Assembly: GCF_014635345.1 (NCBI RefSeq)
Contig: NZ_BMCU01000003.1
Coordinates: 62,001 to 126,000 of the forward strand
DNA: 64,000 bases
Direction: 5' to 3'
Source: Rhodococcoides trifolii
GTDB lineage: Bacteria; Actinomycetota; Actinomycetes; Mycobacteriales; Mycobacteriaceae
Part shown: positions 44,676 to 53,501 of the stretch, piece by piece
Numbering within the stretch: the first letter of the stretch is position 1
Layout: each line of letters begins with the position of its first letter
Notes under the pieces: model-generated
Seen by the model: the letters and a program-made list of their open reading frames with translations, nothing else
What the model was told of the DNA's origin: nothing
Databases searched by the model: none
Made by a program: the position numbers and the translations under genes

Positions 44676-45959
44676 CTATGCCGACCAACTGGGGCGAACC
44701 GGCGGCATCGACGTGTGGCCCTCACTGTCCGGACGTACCGAGAGGATTTGGTCGACTCCCATGCGCCCGTCGCGGAACGCCATTCCCCCGCCGACGAGGT
44801 AGAGGCGCCACACGCGCGCCACCTCCTCTCCCACCAACGCGACCAGGTCGTTCCACCGCTTCTCGAACGTGTCGTACCAGACGTCGACCGTGCGGACGTA
44901 GTGCTCGCGCATCGCGTGGACGTCACGCACCTCGAGTCCGCCCTCCTCGATCATCGCGACGGTCTCGCCGACCGGACGCATGAACATGTCCGGAGCGATG
45001 AAGGACTCGATGAACGGGCCGCCGCCGGGGTGATCTCCGGCCTTGCGAGACATCTGCTGAATCAGCACCCGACCCCCGGGAACGATGTTGTCGTGCAGCG
45101 CTTTCACGTAGACCGGGTAGTTCTTCTGGCCCACGTGCTCGCCCATCTCCAGCGACGCCACTGCCTCGAACGGCCCGTCCGGAACTTCGCGATAATCCTG
45201 AATTCGGATCTCGACCAGATCGGTCAACCCGCGATCGGCAATGCGCTTGTCGATGAACGCCTTCTGCTCCCGCGAAATCGTGACACCGACGACCTGCGCG
45301 CCGAACTCGGCCGCGGCGTGCAGACTCAGCGATCCCCACCCACATCCGACGTCGAGGAACCGCATTCCCCTTCGCTGATCCAGACCGACCTTGCGGCAGA
45401 CCATGTCCAGCTTGTCTCGTTGCGCGTCCTCGAGGGTGTAGTCGGGTGAATCCGACGTCCAGTACGCACTCGAGTACGCCATGTTGGGGTCGAGCACCAT
45501 CTCGTAGAACTCGTTGGACAGGTCGTAGTGGTGGCTGATCGCGGCGCGGTCGCGGCTCAACGAATGCAACCGGCCCTTCACCTGTGCTTGCGATGACGGC
45601 GCGGGCAGCGGTCGGCCGAACGCTCCGAGAGAGCGTGCTGCACGGACCAATTCGAGAACCTTGGCGGGTGTGGGCCGCACCATGGTGAGACCGCGGCTCC
45701 GCACGACGGCCCACACGTGTGTCAGCGCCTCACCGAGGTCACCGTCGACGTCGAGCTCACCGGTCACGTACGCCTGTGCGGCGCCCAACTCACCCGGGCT
45801 CCACAGCAAGCGGCGCAACACGTTCGGGCTCGTCAACCGAACATGTGGTGCATCCTCGGGCCCTGCGGTCGAACCGTCCCACGCAGTGATGTGCACCGGG
45901 AGTTCGCCGCCCACCACGGGAGCGAGCAGGTCTGCCAAGGTCCGTGCGACGGTGCTCAT
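44676..45959 (-). CDS. ufaA1: Cyclopropane-fatty-acid synthase-like methyltransferase (UfaA1-like)
   Basis: 427-residue SAM-dependent lipid methyltransferase. An N-terminal SCP2-like lipid-carrier region precedes the core: ISHHYDLSNEFYEMVLD, FLDVGCGWGSLSLHAA (SAM motif), TISREQKAFI, ASLEMGEHVG and the C-terminal RMGVDQILSVRP. UfaA1 in mycobacteria methylates oleoyl phospholipids to make tuberculostearic acid; cyclopropanation is the alternative. ATG start at 45959 overlaps the second methyltransferase gene by 4 bases. Of the two paralogues here I cannot say which is the true functional UfaA1 equivalent. Confidence 0.88.
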   Translation of the reverse strand: MSTVARTLADLLAPVVGGELPVHITAWDGSTAGPEDAPHVRLTSPNVLRRLLWSPGELGAAQAYVTGELDVDGDLGEALTHVWAVVRSRGLTMVRPTPAKVLELVRAARSLGAFGRPLPAPSSQAQVKGRLHSLSRDRAAISHHYDLSNEFYEMVLDPNMAYSSAYWTSDSPDYTLEDAQRDKLDMVCRKVGLDQRRGMRFLDVGCGWGSLSLHAAAEFGAQVVGVTISREQKAFIDKRIADRGLTDLVEIRIQDYREVPDGPFEAVASLEMGEHVGQKNYPVYVKALHDNIVPGGRVLIQQMSRKAGDHPGGGPFIESFIAPDMFMRPVGETVAMIEEGGLEVRDVHAMREHYVRTVDVWYDTFEKRWNDLVALVGEEVARVWRLYLVGGGMAFRDGRMGVDQILSVRPDSEGHTSMPPVRPSWSA

Positions 45960-47242
45960 GTGGCGCTCCTCCGGTCGAGCGTGATCTGTTGGACGTCGAT
46001 GTAACCGGACCGGAAGCCGGCCTCGGAATAGCAGAGGTAGAAGTGCCACATGCGCGCAAAGATGTCGTCGAAACCGAGCATCGCCGCCTCCTCGACACGG
46101 GCGGCGAACCGCTCGTCCCACAGCCGCAGGGTGTGCGCGTAATGGTCGCCCATCGAAAGCCGTTCACGCACACGCAGAGTGGTTTGTTTCTCGGTCACGT
46201 CTTCGATCGCACGTATGGACGGAAGGAATCCGCCGGGGAAGATGTACTTGTGCACCCAGGTGTACGTGTTGCGCGTGGCCACCATTCGTTCGTGCGGCAT
46301 GGTGATCGCCTGGATCGCAACCTTGCCTCCCGGTGCGAGAAGCGAGTCGATGGTGGAGAAGTACTCTCCCCAGTACTGGTGGCCGACGGCCTCGATCATC
46401 TCGACCGACACGATCGCGTCGTACTCACCGTCCACCAGACGGTAGTCGAGGAGGTCGACCCGAACCTGGTCGCTGTATCCCGCGGCATCGATTCGCTTGC
46501 ACGCCAATTCGAGTTGTTCGGTCGACAGCGTCACCGTCCGCACCGTGGCACCACGAGAGGCGGCGCGGATCGCGAGTTCACCCCAGCCGGTACCGATTTC
46601 GAGAACGCGGGAGCCTGCGGTGACCCCTGCGCGGTCCAGAAGGCGGTCGATCTTCGAGTGCTGTGCATCGGCGAAATCGTCCCAGGACGGGGCCGGGGTC
46701 AAAGTTCCGAACAGCGCACTCGAGTACGTCATCGACTCGTCCAGGAACAGTTCGAACATTTCGTTCGACAGGTCGTAGTGCCGAGAGATGTTCGAGCGGG
46801 TGTTCTTGGTGGTGTTCTTCTCGGCGCGTGGTTGCTTCGGGATGTACAACCCACGCAGCCGCTGCAGCCACTCCGGAATCAGCGTCGCCATGCGTGAGGC
46901 GAACACGCCGAGGGCAGCGGCGAGGTCGGGTGCGTCCCAGTCCCCGGCCATGTACGCCTCACCGAAGCCGATCAGGCCGCTGTCACCGACTCGTGACGCG
47001 AAATCGGCCGGCCGATTGATGACCATGACGGGCGCGTTCGGGTCGTCGGCTCCACCGCCGATCACCTCGCCACCGGGCATCTCGACGCGAATCGGAAGCC
47101 GCGATGCGGCATTCCGAAAGAGTGCGGCAGCGACCGGCGACGCGACGCGTACCTTCGGCCCGGACGGAACGCGGGCGATGCTGGGCCAGCGTTCGGCGTT
47201 CAGCGACGGAGATCGGTCGCGTCGATGTGTGGTGGTGGTCAT
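45956..47242 (-). CDS. Second cyclopropane-fatty-acid synthase-like methyltransferase
   Basis: 428 residues, a paralogue of the downstream gene. N-terminal domain with VMVINRPADFASRV and IGFGEAYMAGDWDAPDLAAALGVFA; catalytic part with ISRHYDLSNEMFELFLDESMTYSSALF, VLEIGTGWGELAIRAASRGA, TLSTEQLELA, SVEMIEAVGHQYWGEYF and ITMPHERM. The EMIEAVG motif is the bicarbonate-binding Glu region of CFA synthases. ATG start at 47242 overlaps the DUF1365 stop by 4 bases and the downstream paralogue by 4. In M. tuberculosis the cluster has a single methyltransferase gene, so this one is extra. Confidence 0.92.
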   Translation of the reverse strand: MTTTTHRRDRSPSLNAERWPSIARVPSGPKVRVASPVAAALFRNAASRLPIRVEMPGGEVIGGGADDPNAPVMVINRPADFASRVGDSGLIGFGEAYMAGDWDAPDLAAALGVFASRMATLIPEWLQRLRGLYIPKQPRAEKNTTKNTRSNISRHYDLSNEMFELFLDESMTYSSALFGTLTPAPSWDDFADAQHSKIDRLLDRAGVTAGSRVLEIGTGWGELAIRAASRGATVRTVTLSTEQLELACKRIDAAGYSDQVRVDLLDYRLVDGEYDAIVSVEMIEAVGHQYWGEYFSTIDSLLAPGGKVAIQAITMPHERMVATRNTYTWVHKYIFPGGFLPSIRAIEDVTEKQTTLRVRERLSMGDHYAHTLRLWDERFAARVEEAAMLGFDDIFARMWHFYLCYSEAGFRSGYIDVQQITLDRRSAT

Positions 47243-47970
47243 TGCACAGCCTCCTGTGGCGTGTGGACTGGGCGGGGAACCACGGTGAGGCCGCGCTTCC
47301 ATAGTTTGATTCCCTGCAGACGTATCTGCGCGGACGCCACCAACGGCGCCATAGGAAGTGAGGTGACGGTCCGGACGATGTGACGCGGCGAGGCGGGCCG
47401 CCGCGTTCCGGTGACCGTGGCGACGAAGGGCGGATGGTTGTCGCGGTGCAGGACGATGGACAGCGCCAACGTGTCGTTCGGTTCGGGAAGGCGCATGCGG
47501 TACTCGCCCTCGACGTCGTTGAACGGGGAGACGTAGAACTCCTTGGCCGTTCGCGCGGCGCCGCGCTCGTCGGTGCGAACGAGGTAGCAATGGCTCTCTC
47601 CGTAGGTGTTGTGCACCTCGGCGATGACGCACTCGAGCGTTCCGTCGCGGTCGTGACACCAGAACACGCTCAGCGGGTTGAAGACGTACCCGAGCACGCG
47701 GGCCGAGGCCAGCATGTCAACTCGCCCGCCGCGTAGGTCGATCCCGCGTGCGGCGAGGAACGCGTCGACGTTCTCTCGCAAGGTTGCCGAGGGATCACCG
47801 AGATGGTCACTCGCCTCGAAACGCGCGAACGGACGCAGTGGCGCGGACAATCGGGGCAATCGATCGATATCGACGAGCCAGGAGTAGCTGCGGTACGTGA
47901 ACTCGTTCTGTATCGGACCGGTTCGCACATGCCGAATCCTGGTGTCGTACAACGCCGGTGCGGCACTCAT
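47239..47970 (-). CDS. DUF1365 protein
   Basis: 243 residues. The DUF1365 pattern is clear: ALYDTRIRHVRTGPIQNEFTYRSYSWLVDID at the N-terminus, VLGYVFNPLSVFWCHD in the middle, EVHNTYGESHCYLV and KEFYVSPFNDVEGEYRMRL after it. These proteins always travel with the FAD oxidoreductase and CFA-type methyltransferases found here and likely handle the same lipid, but the reaction is not known. ATG start at 47970 overlaps the oxidoreductase stop by 4 bases. Confidence 0.92.
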   Translation of the reverse strand: MSAAPALYDTRIRHVRTGPIQNEFTYRSYSWLVDIDRLPRLSAPLRPFARFEASDHLGDPSATLRENVDAFLAARGIDLRGGRVDMLASARVLGYVFNPLSVFWCHDRDGTLECVIAEVHNTYGESHCYLVRTDERGAARTAKEFYVSPFNDVEGEYRMRLPEPNDTLALSIVLHRDNHPPFVATVTGTRRPASPRHIVRTVTSLPMAPLVASAQIRLQGIKLWKRGLTVVPRPVHTPQEAVQ

Positions 47971-49256
47971 GTCCACATTCCACCGATACGTTCGGCTGCG
48001 CGCAACCCGGAGAGAGCGCCGTCCTCGTGGAACCCCCATCCGTGGTACGCACCGGCGAATGCCAGCGTGTCCGAATCGAGTTCCGGAAGGCGTTGCTGCG
48101 CCGAGACCGAGTCCGGTGTGTACTGCGGGTGCTCGTAGTCCATCTCGTCGATGACCGATGCCGGGTCGACCGAGTCCGCGCCGCCCAGGGTGACGAGGTA
48201 ACGGACCCCGGTGTTCGGGAGGCGCTGCAGACGCGTCATGTCGTAGCTGACGAGAACGTTGTCCGGTTTCGCGTCGCACGCGGGCATCGAGTAGTTCCAG
48301 GACGCCCGCGCGCGGGCCAGGGTAGGCAGCACCGATGTGTCCGTGTGCAACTGAGCTCGGTTCGGCGAGTAGGCCATCGCACCCAGGATCGTGTGCTCGG
48401 CGGACGTCGGTTCGACGAGCATGTCCAGAGCCTGCCGTGGATGGGTGGCGACCACCGCTGCGTCGAAACGCTCGGACGCGCCGGACGCGACGGTGATCTC
48501 GACCGAATCGGCGTTGCGGCGGATCGCACGCACCGGCGTCTCGAGTTCGATGCGGGAGATGGCTTCTGCGACGCGCGAGACGTACTCGACAGATCCGCCC
48601 GTCACCGTCCGCCACGTCGGCGAACCCGAAACACCGAGCATGCCGTGATGTTCGAGAAACGTGAACAGGTACCGAGCCGGGTATGCCAGTGCGACAACGG
48701 GATTGCACGACCAGACCGCAGACACCAGCGGCGTCATGAAATGCGCTGTGAAGTACGGGGAGAACTCCCCCATCGCGACGAAGTCGTCGACGGTGATGGA
48801 GTCGTCGGTGTCCGGTGACGCCAGGAGTTCGCGAGCCTGACGGTGGAACCGGGTGATCTCGCGGAGCATCGTCAGGTACTTGGGCCGCAATGCCGTTCCC
48901 ACGGAAGGGAACAAGCCCGACAAGCCCTGCCCGCCGGAGTACTCGAGGCCGCACCCGTCGCAGTGGATCGACATACTCATGTCCGATTCCTGTGTGGCGA
49001 CGTTCAATTCGCGAAACAGCCGTTGCAGGGTCGGATATGTCCGATCGTTGTGAACGATGAACCCCGTGTCCACGGGAAGGGGTCCGCGCTCGGTGTCGAC
49101 GACATGAGTGTCGGCGTGACCGCCGAGCCGTCGATCCGCCTCGAAGAGAGTGACGTTCGCGCTTTTCGACAGGACCCACGCGGCCGTGAGGCCGGCGACC
49201 CCGCTGCCGACGACGGCGACGTTGCGCCGTGCGGCTGAACTCGGGGTTGTGGTCAC
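47967..49256 (-). CDS. FAD-dependent amine-oxidase-like oxidoreductase of the lipid cluster
   Basis: 429 residues. N-terminal dinucleotide motif NVAVVGSGVAGLTAAWVLSK, then FEADRRLGGHADTH, PVDTGFIVHNDRTYPTLQRLF and the C-terminal LAFAGAYHGWGFHEDGALSG match the NAD(P)-binding oxidoreductase family of Rv0449c. GTG start at 49256 has AGGAG eight bases upstream, much better than the ATGs in the tandem repeat further up. It heads the four-gene core (oxidoreductase, DUF1365, two methyltransferases) plus DUF1295. It probably supplies the redox step that accompanies lipid methylation; this is inferred. Confidence 0.92.
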   Translation of the reverse strand: MTTTPSSAARRNVAVVGSGVAGLTAAWVLSKSANVTLFEADRRLGGHADTHVVDTERGPLPVDTGFIVHNDRTYPTLQRLFRELNVATQESDMSMSIHCDGCGLEYSGGQGLSGLFPSVGTALRPKYLTMLREITRFHRQARELLASPDTDDSITVDDFVAMGEFSPYFTAHFMTPLVSAVWSCNPVVALAYPARYLFTFLEHHGMLGVSGSPTWRTVTGGSVEYVSRVAEAISRIELETPVRAIRRNADSVEITVASGASERFDAAVVATHPRQALDMLVEPTSAEHTILGAMAYSPNRAQLHTDTSVLPTLARARASWNYSMPACDAKPDNVLVSYDMTRLQRLPNTGVRYLVTLGGADSVDPASVIDEMDYEHPQYTPDSVSAQQRLPELDSDTLAFAGAYHGWGFHEDGALSGLRAAERIGGMWT

Positions 49257-49269
49257 GTGGTCGTCTCCT

Positions 49270-49317
49270 CGATTGTGTCGACTCATCGAGTTTCGATTGT
49301 GTCGACTCATCGAGTTT
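49270..49317. repeat. Two 24-bp tandem repeats at a gene junction
   Basis: Units at 49270-49293 and 49294-49317 are identical (CGATTGTGTCGACTCATCGA plus GTTT). The second unit contains the stop codon of the alpha/beta hydrolase; the first is an extra copy in the gap to the FAD oxidoreductase. Each carries ATGAGTCGACA on the minus strand, creating spurious in-frame ATGs for the oxidoreductase. Confidence 0.9.
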
Positions 49318-49966
49318 TCGTAGCGCAGGTGCTCGGCGATTGGTCCACCACGAAGTCACGCACGAGCTTCGACCACGTCCAGGGCGATCTCAGCATGAAG
49401 TGCCCGGCTCGCTTCATCGAGACGTAGCGTGCTCGGACGCCTCGAACGAGCGCCGCGTCGGTCGCGGCTTTCGAGAGTGCGGGGTCCGTCCACCGGTCGG
49501 CGGAGCCGTGCACCACCAGCACGGATTGTTCGGCGCGCATCGCTTTCGTCTCGTTACCCGAGGGCCACCACGGTGCGAGAGCGACGACGGCGACGACATT
49601 GGGGTCGTCCGCGACGGCAGCAGCAGTTCGGCCCCCCATGGAGTGACCGACCAGGGTCACCGGGACGTCGCCGAAGCGGTCGCGGATCTGCGCCAACGCC
49701 CATCGCGCGTCCCGAACCGGGCTCTCCTCGGCTCCGTTCCATCCGCGGTAGCGGTACTGCAGTTGCAGCACAGCGGTGTCGGTCAGTGCTCGGCGCAGCG
49801 ACCAGGTGAACGGCCACATCCGCACGCTCGACAACTGCCACCGGGTGGCAGGGTCGTGCGATGTCACTTTGCCGCCGTGGAGGACGAGGACGGCTGCTTT
49901 CACCGGACCGCGCGCGTCACCGTGAAGAACGGCAGCCGGTCCACCTGAGGATTTCATGGCAGTCAT
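49307..49966 (-). CDS. Alpha/beta hydrolase
   Basis: 219-residue hydrolase. Nucleophile elbow GHSMGG in VTLVGHSMGGRTAAAVA, an oxyanion region LVLHGGKVTSHDP, a late acid (VVHGSADRWTDP) and His in AGHFMLR complete the triad. The start is ATG 49966 or ATG 49957, three codons on. No substrate can be inferred. It lies just ahead of the lipid cluster on the same strand and may be cotranscribed with it. Its stop lies in the second copy of the 24-bp tandem repeat. Confidence 0.85.
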   Translation of the reverse strand: MTAMKSSGGPAAVLHGDARGPVKAAVLVLHGGKVTSHDPATRWQLSSVRMWPFTWSLRRALTDTAVLQLQYRYRGWNGAEESPVRDARWALAQIRDRFGDVPVTLVGHSMGGRTAAAVADDPNVVAVVALAPWWPSGNETKAMRAEQSVLVVHGSADRWTDPALSKAATDAALVRGVRARYVSMKRAGHFMLRSPWTWSKLVRDFVVDQSPSTCATKTR

Positions 49967-50039
49967 TCGACACCGAGCCGCACAGGAGTCGGACGACGGC
50001 GCGCTCGGATATCTGTGATTTTGCGGACAGAAACAACGA

Positions 50040-50073
50040 CAAGGGCCCCACCTCGTTCGAGGTGGGGCCCTTG
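50040..50073 (-). terminator. Strong hairpin terminator after ssrA
   Basis: Perfect 16-bp stem (arms CAAGGGCCCCACCTCG and its complement) with a TT loop, starting 5 bases after the mature tmRNA 3' end on the minus strand. The tail TCGTTGTTTCTG is moderately T-rich. The only other sequence between the hydrolase start and ssrA is about 75 bases without features. Confidence 0.9.
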
Positions 50074-50077
50074 TTCG

Positions 50078-50445
50078 TGGAGCTGCCGGGAATCGAACCC
50101 GGGTCCTGTGTCGGTTTGCTAGGGCTTCTCCGTGTGCAGTCCGCTATGCCTCTACTTGGATCTCCAGATCTCGCAGACAAGCCTGGATGACGATCCCAGC
50201 CACTGTTTGATGTTCCACATCACTCCGCAGCCGAGTGAATAGGTGAGCCCTCTAGCTGATGCCAGTACCCGACCCGAGGGCAAGATCGGACTGACAGACA
50301 CGCAGTCGCTACTTAGGCAGCGAGTGCGTAGTCGCGCTGATTGGAATCGGCGCTTATATTTTTGCGATGACGCTTACGGTGGTCTCTCGCCTGCACCGAC
50401 ACGCTTCCCCTAACTAGACGCACACAGTCGAAACCGTTCAGCCCC
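50078..50445 (-). ncRNA. ssrA: tmRNA (ssrA)
   Basis: Transfer-messenger RNA for rescue of stalled ribosomes. The 5' end GGGGCTGAACGG pairs with CAGCTCC at the 3' end to form the acceptor stem; the T arm GGTTCGATTCCCGGC is intact; the CCA end is not encoded. The mRNA-like part encodes the tag ADSNQRDYALAA followed by TAA at about 50315, with the YALAA degron for Clp-type proteases. 368 bases. Works with SmpB encoded at 52952. A -10-like TACACT at 50482-50477 suggests a start about 25 bases upstream of the mature end. Confidence 0.96.
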
Positions 50446-50452
50446 GTGTGCA

Positions 50453-50470
50453 CCCCGGCACTCACCGGGG
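50453..50470 (-). other. Hairpin between the SDR gene and ssrA
   Basis: Arms CCCCGG and CCGGGG around a 6-base loop, 32 bases after the SDR stop and 8 bases before the mature tmRNA 5' end. It may end transcription of the SDR gene or be a processing signal in the ssrA precursor. No T tract follows. Confidence 0.4.
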
Positions 50471-50501
50471 CTGTTCAGTGTAACGCGTCGCGGGAGGAGA
50501 A

Positions 50502-52013
50502 TCATCCGGATATCGAGCGCGTCGGATGCTCGGACCGCTCGGCCTTGCCGGTGATGTTCTCCAGCATCCCGCGGAAGATGACCCCGTGGAACGGCATGAT
50601 CGCGTACCAGTACACGCGACCCGCGAGTCCGCGAGGAAAGAAGATCGCCCGCTGCTCGTACCGGGAACGCCGACCGTCGTCGAGTGGTGTCACGCGGAGT
50701 TCCAGCCATGCTCCACCCGGCGCCCGCATCTCGGCACGAAGGCGAAGCAGAGACCCCCGTTCGATCTCCTCCACCCGCCACCAGTCGAGGGCCTCTCCGG
50801 CCACGAGCTTGCGTGGGTCTCGGCGACCGCGCTTGAGCCCGACCCCGCCGACGACCTTGTCGAGCCATCCCCGGATGACCCACGCGGCGGGGAAGGAGTA
50901 CCAGCCGTTCTGGCCACCGATTCCCTCGACGACCTCCCACAGCAGTTCGGGGCTGGCGTTGCAGTCTCGCGACCGCTCGTCGACGTAGACGTCCTCGCCG
51001 GCCCAATCCGGGTCGGAGGGGAGCGGATCGGACGGGATGTTCTCGTCGGACGCACTGGCCCAGGTGGTCTCGACGGTACCGTCCTCGATTCGGCGCAACG
51101 CCAGGCGGACCGAGTCGGCGTAGCTCGTCAGCCCACCCTCGGGTGGGGCGATGACGTCGGTGATGTCGGTTTCGTGCGCGATGGCGTCGTACTGCAGGGA
51201 CTCGATGAGCGGCATGGCGAGGCCACGCGGAATCGGCGTCACCACGCCGATCCAGTGCCCAGCCAGGCGCGGGGTGAGCACCGGGAGCACCACCATCCGT
51301 CGCTTGCGCAATCCGGCGACCTCGGCGTAGAGGTTCATCATCTCGCCGTACTCGAACACGTCCGGTCCGCCGACGTCCCACGTACGGCTGGTGTCGAACG
51401 GCGCGTCCGCTGCTTCGATCAGATAGTGCAGGACGTCTCGCACGGCGATGGGCTGAATTCGGTTGTGCACCCATTTCGGCGTCGTCATCACCGGCAAGCG
51501 GTCCGTGAGGTGACGAATCATCTCGAACGAGGCGGATCCGGATCCGATCACGACACCCGCTTGCAGCACCACCGTCTGCACCCCGGAGTCGATGAGAATT
51601 TCGCCGACCTCGGCGCGCGACCGAAGGTGCGGAGACAGTTCACCCTCGGTCGGGTGCAGACCGCCGAGATAGACGATGCGCCGGACACCCGCACCCTTCG
51701 CCGCACGCGCGACGTTCTCTGCGCTCTCCCGCTCTGCGCGGTGGAAGTCCTTGGTCCCGCCCATCGAGTGGACCAGGTAGTAGACGACGTCGACGTCGGC
51801 GAACGCAGCGTCCAGGGATTCCGGATCACCCAGGTCCCCCCGTGCGACCTCGACGTCGGCGGCCCAGGGCACGTCGCGCAGCTTCTGCGGCGAACGGGCC
51901 AGAACCCGCACCCGATACCCGGCCTCGTGCAACCGCGGCGCGAGCCGGCCGCCGATGTACCCGGTTGCTCCTGTCACCAGGACGCGGGGTCGTACCGAGC
52001 TCGATTGGTTCAT
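50502..52013 (-). CDS. NAD(P)-binding SDR-type protein with C-terminal DUF2867
   Basis: 503 residues. An atypical SDR domain occupies the first 300 residues: RVLVTGATGYIGGRLAPRLHEAGYRVRVLARSP, DVDVVYYLVHSMGG and RRIVYLGGLHP. The C-terminal 170 residues (from VYVDERSRDCNASPELLWEVVEGIGGQNGWYSFPAAWVIRGWLDKVVGG) are a START-like DUF2867 region ending in an AIFFPRGLAGRVYWYAIMPFHGVIF segment. Function unknown; the combination suggests a lipid or quinone-related ligand. ATG start 52013; ATG 52022 is an alternative. 20 bases downstream of the EamA gene. Confidence 0.85.
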   Translation of the reverse strand: MNQSSSVRPRVLVTGATGYIGGRLAPRLHEAGYRVRVLARSPQKLRDVPWAADVEVARGDLGDPESLDAAFADVDVVYYLVHSMGGTKDFHRAERESAENVARAAKGAGVRRIVYLGGLHPTEGELSPHLRSRAEVGEILIDSGVQTVVLQAGVVIGSGSASFEMIRHLTDRLPVMTTPKWVHNRIQPIAVRDVLHYLIEAADAPFDTSRTWDVGGPDVFEYGEMMNLYAEVAGLRKRRMVVLPVLTPRLAGHWIGVVTPIPRGLAMPLIESLQYDAIAHETDITDVIAPPEGGLTSYADSVRLALRRIEDGTVETTWASASDENIPSDPLPSDPDWAGEDVYVDERSRDCNASPELLWEVVEGIGGQNGWYSFPAAWVIRGWLDKVVGGVGLKRGRRDPRKLVAGEALDWWRVEEIERGSLLRLRAEMRAPGGAWLELRVTPLDDGRRSRYEQRAIFFPRGLAGRVYWYAIMPFHGVIFRGMLENITGKAERSEHPTRSISG

Positions 52014-52033
52014 GATGAGCATTCGGAGCCGGA

Positions 52034-52858
52034 TCAGCCCGCGACGGCGATCACACCCACCGCTCCGAACGCCAACACCATGCCTACCTTCTGAATGCTG
52101 CCGACTCGTTCGCCCAGCATGACCATCGCGAGCAGCACGGTGGCCGCCGGATAGAGCGACGCGATGACGCTGACCAGAGACAACAGGCCACCGTGGAACG
52201 CGTACAGAAGGGCGACGTTGGCGACGACGTCCAGCACGCTCACGAACGCGGCCAACTTCAGCACTCCCCCGCGCGCCGGCGAGAACTGACGGAGGGAGAG
52301 CGCTGCTGCCCACACGACGGCCGTCGCTGCGGCACGTGACGCCACGAGTGGCCACAAGCCACTGTCGGAGTCGCCGATGCGGTCGATCGCAATGAAGGAC
52401 AGGGCGAAGGTGATGCCGGAGCCGACCGTCAGCCAGGCCACCGTGGGCGTGAAGGCGAGCGTGCGACCGCCGGCAACCTCACCGGCGGTTTCGTCGGGTG
52501 ACTCCTTGCTCACCAGGACCACCGCGATCAACGCCAGCACGATGCCCGCGTAGGCCGGCGCGGTCGGCCTCTCGCCGAGCGCAAGTCCCACGATCACCGG
52601 CACGCCCGCGACGAGTACCGCCGTGACGGGCGAGACGATCGACATCGGGCCGGCGGCGAGTGCGAGGTAGAACCACCACACGGCGATCCCACCGGCGACT
52701 CCCGAGGCCACACCCCACAGCATCGGCGCGAGCGTGACGTCTCCGCCGACAAATGGCGCGACCACTCCGACGATGATCAGGGACAACGGGTACGAGACGA
52801 TCACCACACGCAGAGCCGCCACTCGGCGCGAGGCCACGCCTCCCACGAAATCGCTCAC
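52034..52858 (-). CDS. EamA/DMT-family transporter, start disturbed by tandem duplication
   Basis: Drug/metabolite exporter with about ten helices in two EamA repeats (the second starts near VAWLTVGSGITFALSFIAIDRIGDSDSG). The first conventional start is GTG 52858, which cuts helix 1. In the same frame a CTG at 52903 gives LTAVLLALVAALGYGVSDFVGG, a complete helix 1, with AAGGGA five bases upstream. No ATG, GTG or TTG lies in between or within the repeat in that frame. The 26-bp duplication directly upstream seems to have replaced the usual ATGACTGCC-type start. Substrate unknown. Confidence 0.85.
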   Translation of the reverse strand: MSDFVGGVASRRVAALRVVIVSYPLSLIIVGVVAPFVGGDVTLAPMLWGVASGVAGGIAVWWFYLALAAGPMSIVSPVTAVLVAGVPVIVGLALGERPTAPAYAGIVLALIAVVLVSKESPDETAGEVAGGRTLAFTPTVAWLTVGSGITFALSFIAIDRIGDSDSGLWPLVASRAAATAVVWAAALSLRQFSPARGGVLKLAAFVSVLDVVANVALLYAFHGGLLSLVSVIASLYPAATVLLAMVMLGERVGSIQKVGMVLAFGAVGVIAVAG

Positions 52859-52904
52859 TCCATAGCCGAGCGCGGCGACGAGGGCGAGGAGGACTGCGGT
52901 CAGC

Positions 52905-52970
52905 GCATTCCCTTGATGACGGCAGTCATCGCATTCCCTTGATGACGGCAGTCATCGCATGCCCTTGATG
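52905..52970. repeat. 26-bp tandem duplication across the smpB/EamA junction
   Basis: Identical units at 52905-52930 and 52931-52956 (GCATTCCCTTGATGACGGCA plus GTCATC), followed by a partial copy (52957-52970) that is the genuine smpB C-terminal coding sequence with one difference. Each unit repeats the last codons and stop of smpB. The unit is not a multiple of three, so each copy shifts frame for the next gene. Confidence 0.9.
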
Positions 52971-53425
52971 CGGCGACCCATCTCGCGGGTGACCTCGCGC
53001 TCGGCGGTGCGCTTGGCCAGACTCTGGCGCTTGTCGTAGTCCTGCTTACCCTTGGCCAGGGCCAGCTCGACTTTGACCTTGCCTTCGTTGAAGTACATCG
53101 ACAGCGGGACCAACGTGAGGTTTCCCTCGCGGGTCTTGCCTACGAGATGCTCGATCTCGCGCTTGTGCAGCAACAGCTTTCGGTTGCGGCGAGGCGCGTG
53201 GTTGGTCCAGCTTCCCTGCGTGTACTCGGGGATGTGAAGTCCGCGCAGCCACACTTCGCCGTCGTCCACGGTGGCGAACGAGTCGGCCAGCGAGGCCTTG
53301 CCGTCGCGCAGGCTTTTCACCTCGGTACCGACCAGCGCAACGCCGGCCTCGTACACGTCGAGGATCGAGTAGTTGTGCCGGGCTTTGCGGTTGGTCGCAA
53401 TTGCCTTGCGACCTTTCTCTCTCAC
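52952..53425 (-). CDS. smpB: SsrA-binding protein SmpB
   Basis: Binds tmRNA and delivers it to stalled ribosomes. 157 residues. [42 protein letters not shown] and [30 protein letters not shown] are the conserved OB-fold core; the basic C-terminal tail ends in GRRIKGMR, needed to occupy the empty mRNA channel. GTG start at 53425 with AAAGG seven bases upstream. Follows ftsX; its target RNA gene ssrA is 2.5 kb downstream. Confidence 0.97.
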   Translation of the reverse strand: MREKGRKAIATNRKARHNYSILDVYEAGVALVGTEVKSLRDGKASLADSFATVDDGEVWLRGLHIPEYTQGSWTNHAPRRNRKLLLHKREIEHLVGKTREGNLTLVPLSMYFNEGKVKVELALAKGKQDYDKRQSLAKRTAEREVTREMGRRIKGMR

Positions 53426-53501
53426 AGCAGGACCTTTCGGATCGGTGTCAACCCATCATAAGGAGTGCGACCGTCGATTTATTTCGGCCGAGAAGCAGAC
53501 G

